64,000 nucleotides of DNA from positions 415,817 through 479,816 of the forward strand of contig NW_019774058.1 in the NCBI RefSeq assembly GCF_001039355.2, written 5' to 3'. The stretch comes from Lingula anatina. Lineage: Eukaryota > Brachiopoda > Lingulata > Lingulida > Lingulidae. Numbering within the stretch: position 1 is the first letter of the stretch; each line of letters starts with the position of its first letter. A model generated the notes under the pieces. The model was not told the origin of the DNA. It saw only the letters and a program-made list of their open reading frames with translations, and searched no databases. Below, one piece after another: positions 12,301-25,400 of this stretch. The translations under genes were made by a program, and so were the position numbers.

Positions 12301-12354
12301 AAGCGAGCTCTGGAATATAAAAACAGCATTTAAGGAGAAAATAATAAAATTAGA
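9332..12354. repeat. Contig-overlap duplicate 1, left copy
   Basis: About 3.02 kb matching 12356-15354 in direct orientation, ending exactly at the N in 12355. Differences include single-base changes and length changes in homopolymers, such as a long G-run near 12030 that is short in the other copy near 15045. The exact abutment at an N argues for two unmerged haplotype contigs. Confidence 0.9.
9763..12309 (-). CDS. ATRX: ATRX exons 27-32, second copy (overlapping contig end)
   Basis: Exons 12132-12309, 11640-11825, 11090-11270, 10571-10692, 10259-10348 and 9763-9906 repeat those at 15132-12788 with the same boundaries, open frames and stop. Scattered substitutions and indels in introns suggest the other haplotype rather than a decaying pseudogene. 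Because this copy continues leftward beyond 9332 it also carries the true 3' flank of ATRX. Confidence 0.85.
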
Positions 12355-15300
12355 NCAGTGTTTTCATAAAAGAAACTTATATGGCCGACAACAAAACATT
12401 GAAGATCAGTGAGTAAAATAAACTGTATAAAGCCCACCAGAGACTAAAAAAGAGCCTAGTTAGACATTTCTGGTGCTTCTGAGTACATAATATACTGTAA
12501 AGTTCAGGATATGAACGCAACAAAAAAGCAGTGAGCGACTATTCGACAGGGTGCATCTGTTCACAGAATTATTCGAAAAGTTACAAAAATAGAGTGCAGA
12601 GGCTACAAAATGTGTGAACAACGAGAAATCCATTGCAAGCCCCCCAGACATTTTTTTCGCCGTCACAGGTAACTTTGTGAACGTTGTCACGGGTCTCAAA
12701 ATTTAAGTGATAGACTCTGGACACGTTTCCAACCTTACGTAGGATGTAAATCAGTCACTGCAGTGTCACTCTCTATATTTTTTCTCCTCATGGTCGCGAT
12801 CCTCCAGAACTTGCAAATTTTTCATACAAGGCCTGGCGTTGTCGCGCCATCTGAACGACGTTCTCCTGCAGCTGTCGCTGTCTCTGAAGCTGCTGGTATT
12901 GTTGGTACGCCTGCTGCTGCTGCTTTTCCAGCTGGAAATAAACAAGTAAATAAATGACATTTTATCACCAACGGTGCCTGGACACCCAAGAAAACTGGAC
13001 AGCTGTGATCGCAATACTTCAACAGGTTTCACCCACGTTCTAAATGAAAAATCCTACAGATATTGCGCAGTTATGCCCAAAGATCATGTAAGGGGAATTT
13101 ATTTTCATGGTTTTCCCCCATTTATCTAAAAGGCTGTGAAACCTGCGGGACACACGTTTCTGAGACTTCCTTGCATTTCCTAACACTTTCAAAACCTGCA
13201 CTTTTGACAAACACACTAGATCAAATCCTTCAATCATTTTATTCAACTTTTTTAATATCCAAACAAAGCAAGCAGTCAACTTACGGTCTCCTTCTGCATT
13301 TGCTGTGTAACTTGTTGGTACCTAAGCAGACCTTGTATCTTGATCTGCAGCTCTGCCGCTGTGATCCGAGGGTTCTGAAAGTCAACAGATTTACCACAAG
13401 ACTAAAATGTGAACTTGTATTACATGTAAGCCTATAGATGTATCTCTGAGAGCTCAATAAATTGTCAATAATTATTAATTTCATAAAATATAAGTACCTG
13501 TCCTAAGAGAGGAAAAAACTTTTGCGAAGAGATCCTACTTAAAATGTGCTTATAATTCAGGCAGTACAATGCCCCAGATTGCATCACACGACTTACACTC
13601 TCTATGATGGGTTTCACCATGACAGCTAGACTTGGCATCTGGATACACAGGCTCTGATACAAGGCCAATACTGCAGGACTGTACTGGATGGGACCCACAC
13701 TACCAGAAGCACCTGGGCCTAGGGGGGAATGATAAGTAATAGTACTTATTATAGTAATACATAAATAAATGGAATAAATAAATCACGACAGCAGAGATCT
13801 CCATACACTGCTCATAAACTAGTTATAATAATATAGTTAAAATAATAATACATAAATAAATGGGATAAATAAATCATGAAATGAGAGAACTTGTTACAGC
13901 ATTGGACAATTTAAAAAGCTTTTTGCCAGTTTAAATTTTTTAGAAACATCAGCCCCTAAGATGGCTTGTTGCCATTAAGTTTTCAAATGTGTATGTTTTC
14001 CCAATTTCCTTTTCACCTCTTTCTCACATTTTTTTTATTCCAGGGTCAAGCAAATATGATTTCTACTATATGGAAATGCCAAGTTTTGCCATACAAACCC
14101 ATCATTTTAACTTACCATAAAATGAAGACATCTCTCTCCGTATTCCTTTCTTCTCATTTTCGTACTCTTCCCAGGCTGCTTTGCGCTCCTCCTCTGTAAG
14201 TGTCTGATCTATCTTGTTTTCAAGGAGAGAGTCATGCTCCAGAATCTGAACGATCCAATCTTTGTGACTTGTCAGTAACTCAGCCAGGACTCGATCCTAC
14301 AAATATAAATTGTTAAATTTTAAATTGTCAGAAAGTCTTTTTAAATTATCATTATTGCTTTTTCCATCGCAAAATTTTGCATTTGGTAGACACGTGCATG
14401 TTTACATGTTTGTTTCCGAGGTAAAAATGCAGTTCATTGCACTATAAAAAGTTTGATCTGGCTTATTATGAATAATGGCTAGGCTTATTAAATACTTGGT
14501 ATGATAAAAATATAACTGATCAATGCAAAACCATTCGGTGAATCACTAATTCCAACACTTAAAAAAAATAGAATTTGCATTTCTTATATCCATATTTGAA
14601 ATTGTTTTAAAAGTCATTATCATCTTTTTTGTTTTGTTTTGTTTTTACATGCCACACACCTTAGGTAAAGCTGGAGTGGGTCTCTCAACCCTGTCAGGGT
14701 CATCCAGAAGATCAGGCTTAAAATTGTACAACTCCTGGAGATCCTGTGCTGTGAAATGGCGGTCAATCTGATGCTCGTCCACAACTCGCTGGGACAACGA
14801 GAGTTTTGTCACTTGACGCTCGTAGATCTTTTCTTCCATTGTGCCCTGTTAGATGCAAGAACAAAACCGATTTTAACATATATCAAAATTTGTGGATAAA
14901 TGATGACAAAATGACATATTTCTTAAATTGTAGCATTTAAACTAACAAAACTAAAATCACTGGATGTAAACTATACACAAGTTTACAAAATTGACATGAA
15001 GGGGGTCATCCATTTTATCATCATTTTCAGAAGTCTACAAACCTGGGGGGGGTCTACACCAGTATACTAGGTGCTATTCTTTCAAGGTCTGTCTAAACTA
15101 GATTGGTGACAACAAAGAAACAGCATGTTACCTGAGCTAAAAACCTGTACACATAACACGGCTTGGTCTGGCCAAACCTGTACACTCTGAATATAGACTG
15201 GACATCATGAGAGGGGTTCCAAGAGGCATCAAAAAGGATCACTCGGTTAGCACCAATTAAATTTATCCCCAAAGAACCAGCTCTGGTGGATATGAGGAAT

Positions 15301-16392
15301 AAGCGAGCTCTGGAATATAAAAACAGCATTTAAGGAGAAAATAATAAAATTATATAAATTATGATAATGATAATTATTGACGAAGTACAATGACTCCCAC
15401 TCATTTTATAATTAGACTTTAATAGTCAAGCGGCCAGCCAGGCATATAAAGAAAAGTCAGCAATGAAAAGCAAATATACCCTAGAATCGTTCACAAGTCA
15501 TGAAATAGAGGAAAATAAACCAGTTTAAGACAACAAATATTTCACAAACAGGAACTTTAAAATTAACATCGTAGTTAAATCTGTAATCAAACTGCAGAGA
15601 AAGAGACAGAGAGTGAGGGAGGGGGGGGCACCTGAAGTTGTCTGGATCATTGAACTCCTCTGCCCAGTTCTGTCGTGTCTGTGCTGGTGTGGAGCCATCC
15701 ATTCTGTAGTAGTCTGCACCCTGGACCCATGTGCGCTGGAACTATAGCAATAAAATTCCTTGCTTAAAATAACTGCCTCTTTTCCTAACTTAAGATATGA
15801 CACTGAAAATGATGTCAAATACTACCAGTCCTCCATATATTTCTCCGATCTTTGTACATATTCAGATCAATCAAGGTACTTTTATCAAGAACACAATATC
15901 AATCAAGGTACTTTTATCAAGAACACAATATCAACTGTACTGCAGCTGAAAAGAAACTTTTTTAAAACAAACTCATTTACTGAATTTGTACATTTATCAT
16001 TATATGAATAATTAACAAAAAAATATTACCCCATCTTCCGCCTTCTCATCCCCCTCCTTTGTTTTTTCCATTTCCTCTCGTGCTTTCTTGTCCAAATCTT
16101 CCAAAAAATCCTGTATCAAGTCCAAGGACAGAAGAGACTGGCTGAATACCAGCCTGGAATATAAGGATCATTGATTAAAATACCATTCTTGCCCTAGCAA
16201 GGAGAATGACATTCAGACCAAGTGTATAAAAAAGAATATTAGACAATAGCTAAGAAAGAAAAAAATACATACATAGTCTCAGTGCTGTGAGGAATTACAA
16301 AAAAAAAAAAAAATAAAAATAAAAAAATAAATAAAATAAATAAATAAATTAAAAAATATTAAAAAAAAAAACAATAATAATAAAATTAATTA

Positions 16393-16438
<46 letters not shown>

Positions 16439-19400
16439 CACATCAATATTCACTACATCAATTGCCCATTGCTAATGGGGTTCACAAAGCAATTGCCAAA
16501 CTTTTTTGCTGTCCCTAATAGGTTAGGCTTTACAAAGTCCACTATGCCATGATCTGCAATTAAACTGGCCTAGCAAGTTTGAACCCTCCAAAATTTGGTC
16601 AGTATAAAATTATAAAAGACTATTTTTAATCTTCTCATCTTACAGCACACATGGCATAAATTTAGAATTATGAGTAAATATCAAACACGTCTTACACTTT
16701 ATCACCAATCTCCTCGGCCATTCTAAGAACTTCAAACAGCAACAAGAGCTTGCCACTGTTCTCTATTTTCTTTTCATCTTCCTCAGTCACAAACTCATGC
16801 CACCATTCAGACTTCATTAGAGCCTGAACTTCAGGCACAACCTCTTCGGGCTCTAAAAACAGAACCAGTGGGGGTTTAGAAGACGCAGTTTTGCTTCTTT
16901 TTCTTTTTACTTTACTTTCCTCTCTTATTTGTTTCTTTACAACTGAATTCAAAATTACAGGTCATACATTCCATACAATTTTGTCTTTTGTATTGTTATA
17001 AAAATGTTAACCATAAACTTCAATCTATCTTGATAAAAAAAAGTCAAATTCTTAGCCTTTATATTTTTGGATATAAATACCTAAAAAAACCCTACCTGAG
17101 CCATCCCCTCCTCTCTTCCTTGTCTTCCATTCTTTCACTACCTCATCATCACTTTGTGATTCACAGCTTTTTTTACCTTTGCCTTTCTTCCTGATAAAAA
17201 AAAAGAATCATTTCAGAAGCCAAACCATTTAATAATAAGCCTACAGTTTAAGCAGAGCAGATATGCTTTTAACTAACACAGGAAAAGCTTTCCATAATTA
17301 AATGTTGGATTAAGATATTCAAACTGTCTCCATCTGACTCAGAATTAAAATCAAAAGCCTATGCCCCGTGTTCTCATTAATGTCATGGTCTGTTCCAAAG
17401 ATAACTTTGATTAATATTCCTTGGAGCAATCAGGGTCTAAAAGTGGATTTGTGTCACGTGGCAGTTTTAACTTTTTTAATTAACCCAGTACTTCTTAAAG
17501 TGGCCTGATCAACTGTTATGGGTTAGTGCCCAACAGGAAAGAGTGCCATCATTTTCTTACTTGTTCTTTCCTTTACTGGGGCCTGGTTCCTGGTCACTGT
17601 CAGAGAGATCTATTATACTGTCAGAGCTGCCATCATCTATGAAGGAACTCATATCACTTTCATCATCAATGAATGAGTCGTTATCTTCAAGAAATGCCTG
17701 TTAGATGAAAGAATTATAAAATATGAAAAATATCTAATATATGTTATTCATGTTGGAAACAAACAAAAACACGAACCAATTTTGCCAGTATATTGCCTGT
17801 CTAATAGGTACCTTTAGGAAACCTTATTTATTTATTTATTTTTGTTGCTGATCAGATATCTTTTTTTTTAATATTTGAAATCTCTGGTCACATTCTTTCC
17901 CTTTTGACAACAAAAATTTCAATAAAAATCGACATTTAACTTTTTAAAAGAACCATCTTTACATTTTTACTTTTTCTTCCTTATATATCAAAAACTGTGT
18001 CAAATTTGCAAAATGATAATAAAACATAAAAGAAAGACAAGAACTTGCCTTATTTTCCCGTCTAATCTGATCATATCTCATTACTCTAGGGTGTGTCCAT
18101 ATTCTCATAAGAGCTTGATAATCAGAGAAAATCTTAGCTCCCCTTCCAACTACTGCCATTCCGTCATCGTCCACCCCTTGAACACACTGCAAGTACTTTC
18201 TATATAAAAGAACTTGAAGTTTGGACAGGCGCACCAACAGAACATACTCAAACTTAGGGGGAAGAAACTTGGTCAGGGCTGAGTAGTCTTTCCTCTGGAA
18301 ATTATCAATTATAAAATGCATGTGTGAAATACAAAGTATTAATTTAGTTGAATCACTGAATTCAATTTTTCTGAAATAAAACATGAATGGAAAATATTGT
18401 TTAAGTATCATATTTTTATAACCAGCATGCTTTTATATGTCAGGCATATTTATTCTTTACCATATATATTTCCAGTGCAACACTTCTGTCTTTCAGGACT
18501 ATAGTATTCTATGCATATCTAACAATAGCTACTCAGCAGCATTAACAAGTAAAGGTTATCAAAAGGGGGAAAAAAATCCATTTTCCCCAATCTATTAAAA
18601 GATAATTAATGAAAAAACTTATGTCCAAGAAATGCCTTCATGAGACAGTAAAGACAAAACAGCCAGGTAAAACACACCTGCACACAACCTGACAGCAAAT
18701 CATGAAGAATATGAGCTCTTCTCTTCATGATCTTTACATCGTGTGGTGTGGAGTCTTTACACTGCCCATTGCTGATGGGGTTCACAAACCGATTGCCGAA
18801 CTCTTTGGCTGTTCCTAATAAGTTAGGCTTTACAAAGTCCACCATGCAATGATCTGAAATAAAAGTTTTACTCTATGATTCTATCAGTCTCAGTATCAAA
18901 TTATATTTATAATAAAATAACAGAGATATACTGTTTCATGTATATATATAAAGTAAAGTAAAAGTTAAACTTAGGGATACACCACTGATAATCCTTATTC
19001 TTGTGATGCTCATATAATAAATGAAATAGTCTGTTAAGAATCTTTTTCCATCAAGTTTATCATGCCTTGATCTGCAACTAAATTACTATAAAATCATGAT
19101 ACTTCCTTTACATTTATCACACTATTAAGAATTGCCAGATATAATGCAGCAGTTGTTTTCAATTTTCTTCAGCAATATATTTTCTCAAAAGTTGTCAAAC
19201 ACCACCCCCCCCCAAAAAATAAAAAAAAAAAAAAAAAATTGAATTTACACATATTCATGCTCACACTGATCCCCAATAATTCACATCTCTACCCAGTTTT
19301 TAATACTCACACTCCTTCAGGTTATTCTGCAGTGGTGTTCCTGTCAGCACCACTCTCCTCTTAGACTTTATTTGAGACACGGCCTTGGATATTGCTGATG

Positions 19401-22400
19401 TGGAATTCTTCAGCACATGGCCCTCATCACATACCACTATGTCTGGACCTACAGTAATACATGAAGGCAACTAGAACAGCATTCAGAGAGGGCAGAACTC
19501 TGTCCAGGCAGATAGTTCTTATCATTAATAATAAATCAATAAATTACTGGATTACCATCAAAATCTACCTGTACTGAAGGTATCTACTTGGATTAAAAGT
19601 GTCTACCTGAATGAAAAATGCTAAGAACTAATGTTCACTCCCTCAATTATAAGTTTTAGGATGCTAATCTGTCCCCAATGTATTTACCTGGATTAAAAAC
19701 AACTAATTTGGATTATAGGCTCTAACCTGGATCAAGCAGGGTTTCAGCGAATATCCTCTTCTGTCTCTTGTTTCTGACTCGGACACTCTGACTAAGGTTG
19801 CGGAACATCTCATATCCCATAATCATGACCCCGCCCCCTTCATGCCAGTCTTGTAAACAGTCGGCTCTGCTGTGGTTATTCTTCACACTGGACAGCTCAT
19901 AAACCTAGTGAAAATAGATTTGGTGGAGAAACACTAACAACACACTTGGTGGGAAACTTGCACTAATATTATGTAATACCAGATTACAGCACGGAGCAAT
20001 TATTTTTGCCATATAATACAAGCAAACTAAACATGGCATTGACAAAAAATCCAGAAACTTTCCATATCTGTCACACAAAAAGGTGGTAAATCCCTTTAAT
20101 TGCCTTAGAGGAACATTAGCATCCCAGAAAATAAATTTTAACTAAGTTTAATACATATATCAATGCTATAAAAAAGTTTTTTGTGGACTCTACTTTAGAT
20201 GATAAAAAACTTTTTCTTGAATTAAATCTCTAAAAAATAAGTGTATGACACCTGTTGTTTAGTTTCTAAGACATAATGTAACTCTCTTTTTTTTATGAAT
20301 TTTATCATAGTAATGAGCAAAGTCTAGCATGTCTTCAGTGGGGTTTGTAACACTACTTACAGATTAAGTTAAAATAAATCAGCTATTGATTATACATTTG
20401 GTCTTTTCATTGCACATATGCATTTTTAAAAATAACTCAAGAGTATTTTATAGTCCTTACATCCAGCCTGTCTTCCTCTTCCAGCCACTTGGTCCACTCA
20501 TTCTGCCAGTTCAGCACAGTGTTCAGTGGACAGATAACCAGACATCTCCTGAATGGCAGGTACTTGGGATGGGTTAATACTGTGTGGGCAAATGTGATAA
20601 CCTACATGGAGAAAGTGGACATGTTTGGTATTAGGATTCCCCTTGATGTATAAAGTAAAGCAGTATGAGAACAAAACAAAGCTGCAGATATACAGACAAA
20701 ATTGTTCTTAACTAAGATAACAACAAAATAAATAATAAAAATGTTCATAGATTAAAAAAAAAAAAAACATGCTACAGACATAAACAGACCAATGACTAAA
20801 ATGTATGATTTCATGTAGAGGTATCAGGACCAAAATGAGAAAATACTACAGACATCTTCATTTAACCTTTTCAGAGACTGTGCCGAGAGTTGAATCTATT
20901 AGAGAGTTGAATCTATTAGAGTTAAATCTATTCCAAATATGAGTGTTTAGACTTACAGACAATGTCTTCCCTAATCCCATACAATGAGCCAGAATGCAGC
21001 CAGATCCCTCAGGGTCCTTCTTATACTGGTCCAAACTCTCGATAAGACAATCCCACATAAACTGGACAGCTGCACACAGTTAAAGAAAAAAACAAAGCTG
21101 TTCATGAAATGCTTGCACTTTGTAAATAACAAGTCTAGTTTGCAAGACATTCACTTCAGACATTAAAATATAGCATAGTTCAAGATATTCGATTAAAATT
21201 TACATTTATGCCAGAAAAAAAATGGATAAGATATTTAATAACAGTGCCTCTCTGTAAGCAATGTCAGTAGATCAAATTTTTTTCTGTTTTTGAACATGTT
21301 TCAAATTATTAACAAGCATAGCAGCTAAATTCTATGTTCTTTATTTATTGGAGAAGGGGTGTTGGTCACACAGTTAAAATCTCCGCATCTAAATCCAGCA
21401 TCTTTAAGCCTACCTTCAATCTGATGTGGTTTCAGATTTTTCACAAGGGATTTGTTAACTTGAATCAGAGGTTTATCCGAGTCTTTCTTCATTTCTAGCA
21501 CCAATTGTGTGGCTACAGGACACTTGTTAGGGGAACCGCCATCCTCCATTAAAACAACATTAAACTGAGAAACAAAGACAAAACTGAAGATTATGTCATG
21601 AACATTTACTATCATCATGGCTCCATGAATTGAAGACTAAGACGCAACTTTTCCTTTGTTTCTAAAAATCTCTTTGATGCAGCTTTAAACAGCACAACTC
21701 TTATTCATTTAGACGTCCCCATTTAGAAGAAGTCCAGTAAGACACGTTTTAGCTGATAAGTTAATATATCATTTACTATATAAATATATAATAAAAATGG
21801 GGTAAATGTTTTGCATCAAATATTTTGGACTATAGGTTTCAAGTAAAAAGAATATTCAATACTTTCAAGATTTAATCTGCATTCAAACACTCAAATTCAA
21901 GATTATCCTAAGAGGCTCATAATAGCAAATAATCTCATTCAGGACAGGATTAAAAATAATCCAGACCAGCATTCAACTCATATAATTTCATGCAAATAAA
22001 TCTACAGCCAATACCTTTCAGTATGAAAGATGATTTTATTATGGACATTAAAGACAAGCCTGACATTTTTATCTGGGAAAGCTCTTACTTGTTGCTGTCT
22101 ATCTGAGATTCTTTTCCGCCTTTCTTCTTCTAGTTTGGCTGCCGTTTTGGTTTCTTCCTGTAGTTTGTCTTCCTTTAAAATTTTTCTGATCTTCTTTCTC
22201 TTTCTTCCAGGTGTATTTTCATCATCATTTTCATCTCCACTTCCCTGAAAAACAGATAAGAAAGTTAATAAACGATTTGCATCAAGTGTTCTGACAGCAA
22301 CCCCTATACTAAAGAGAGTTAAATAATCTTCTAAATACAGTAAAGCTATATACATAACTATATCTTTTGTATTAGATTCTACAATTAAATGATTATAACA

Positions 22401-25400
22401 ACAACTAGGTTCTTGATACTGAAACATTTAAACAAATAAAAAAAATATGATACTCATGTTTGTACTGACATTTCAACTGTTATATCATCAAAGATTGCCA
22501 CTGCCATCATAATGAATGAAAATTTTGGATCACTAGAATTGGAATTCTTGGTGTATTAATTATAAAAATACCCTTACTGCTTCTTCATCACTGTTCTTGT
22601 TGCTTTCATTAGAAGAGTCAGATGCCAGTTTGATACGTTTCCTCTTTTTATTTCCCTTCTTGGTGTAGGATCTTTCGTTGCCTTTCTTCCCTTTTTTAGT
22701 TTTTAAATCTTCATCAGATTCATCTGAGGAAAAAAGGCTTTCGCTGTCTTTCTCTTTTTTGTTCTTTTTATCCCTTCTACTCTTTTTCTTAGATTCAAAA
22801 TCAGAATCTTCAGACATTATTTCAATGGACGAGAAGTTTGTACTGCTAGCATCACTTTCATCGCTGTTTGTTTTCCTCTTCCTAAAGGTTATGTCATCAT
22901 NGACATTCACTTCAGACATTAAAATATAGCATAGTTCAAGATATTCGATTAAAATTTACATTTATGCCAGAAAAAAAATGGATAAGATATTTAATAACAG
23001 TGCCTCTCTGTAAGCAATGTCAGTAGATCAAATTTTTTTCTGTTTTTGAACATGTTTCAAATTATTAACAAGCATAGCAGCTAAATTCTATGTTCTTTAT
23101 TTATTGGAGAAGGGGTGTTGGTCACACAGTTAAAATCTCCGCATCTAAATCCAGCATCTTTAAGCCTACCTTCAATCTGATGTGGTTTCAGATTTTTCAC
23201 AAGGGATTTGTTAACTTGAATCAGAGGTTTATCCGAGTCTTTCTTCATTTCTAGCACCAATTGTGTGGCTACAGGACACTTGTTAGGGGAACCGCCATCC
23301 TCCATTAAAACAACATTAAACTGAGAAACAAAGACAAAACTGAAGATTATGTCATGAACATTTACTATCATCATGGCTCCATGAATTGAAGACTAAGACG
23401 CAACTTTTCCTTTGTTTCTAAAAATCTCTTTGATGCAGCTTTAAACAGCACAACTCTTATTCATTTAGACGTCCCCATTTAGAAGAAGTCCAGTAAGACA
23501 CGTTTTAGCTGATAAGTTAATATATCATTTACTATATAAATATATAATAAAAATGGGGTAAATGTTTTGCATCAAATATTTTGGACTATAGGTTTCAAGT
23601 AAAAAGAATATTCAATACTTTCAAGATTTAATCTGCATTCAAACACTCAAATTCAAGATTATCCTAAGAGGCTCATAATAGCAAATAATCTCATTCAGGA
23701 CAGGATTTAAAAATAATCCAGACCAGCATTCAACTCATATAATTTCATGCAAATAAATCTACAGCCAATACCTTTCAGTATGAAAGATGATTTTATTATG
23801 GACATTAAAGACAAGCCTGACATTTTTATCTGGGAAAGCTCTTACTTGTTGCTGTCTATCTGAGATTCTTTTCCGCCTTTCTTCTTCTAGTTTGGCTGCC
23901 GTTTTGGTTTCTTCCTGTAGTTTGTCTTCCTTTAAAATTTTTCTGATCTTCTTTCTCTTTCTTCCAGGTGTATTTTCATCATCATTTTCATCTCCACTTC
24001 CCTGAAAAACAGATAAGAAAGTTAATAAACGATTTGCATCAAGTGTTCTGACAGCAACCCCTATACTAAAGAGAGTTAAATAATCTTCTAAATACAGTAA
24101 AGCTATATACATAACTATATCTTTTGTATTAGATTCTACAATTAAATGATTATAACAACAACTAGGTTCTTGATACTGAAACATTTAAACAAATAAAAAA
24201 AATATGATACTCATGTTTGTACTGACATTTCAACTGTTATATCATCAAAGATTGCCACTGCCATCATAATGAATGAAAATTTTGGATCACTAGAATTGGA
24301 ATTCTTGGTGTATTAATTATAAAAATACCCTTACTGCTTCTTCATCACTGTTCTTGTTGCTTTCATTAGAAGAGTCAGATGCCAGTTTGATACGTTTCCT
24401 CTTTTTATTTCCCTTCTTGGTGTAGGATCTTTCGTTGCCTTTCTTCCCTTTTTTAGTTTTTAAATCTTCATCAGATTCATCTGAGGAAAAAAGGCTTTCG
24501 CTGTCTTTCTCTTTTTTGTTCTTTTTATCCCTTCTACTCTTTTTCTTAGATTCAAAATCAGAATCTTCAGACATTATTTCAATGGACGAGAAGTTTGTAC
24601 TGCTAGCATCACTTTCATCGCTGTTTGTTTTCCTCTTCCTAAAGGTTATGTCATCATTAATATTATTATACAAACGTTTTGATAATTTGTTATAGCAGTT
24701 TATTTAATTCACAGAAAGTCAATTTAAACTTTGTATGGAATTCCTTGAATGCTTCAGCTTTACTATTATTTCTTTTAAAATGTTATCTACAGTTTCTATG
24801 ATTATACTTGAAATGTCAAAAACAGTAACAAATTCACTGTATCATCAAAAATTTAAAGTCACTGAAAGCTTTAACTAACACTTTTATATCTGCATGTACC
24901 TCTTTTTGCTCCTCTTAATCTTTTTCTTCTTCTCTTTTGTACTGACAGGAGCATCAGAATCACTTTCGCTTAATTTTACCCTTAGAAGCTTCAGATTTTT
25001 CTTCAACTTTTTGGGGGTTACAAAGTCACTGTCACTACTTTCACTGAGTGCACCATTTTCTTTAGATTTTTTCTTTTTGGTTGCTAGAAAAAATATAATC
25101 GTATTGGTGAAAATTAATTTTACTCTTTTTAAACCTGACATTTCTTTGATACCAACAACTAGCAGAAATGACCCCCGCAAAAAATAAGAAAATAATAATA
25201 AAAAATCCATGCCAACAAATTACAAACAGACCTAAGTTTTCAGAATTATCATCTGAGCTGTTGTCAGAGACATCGTCCTCCTCCTCTTCTTCATCACTCA
25301 TCTCCCTCAGCATCGCCTGCTTAGCACGAATATTTTCATCTTCTTCCTCGTTCTTCAATTTGATTGCTTTAAGCTTCTTCTCATCATTACTGAGCAAATT

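Noticed and set aside
9332-24657. Real internal tandem duplications of ATRX exons
   Set aside because: Both duplications meet exactly at a single N, and removing one copy of each gives a phase-perfect protein of the normal ATRX length.
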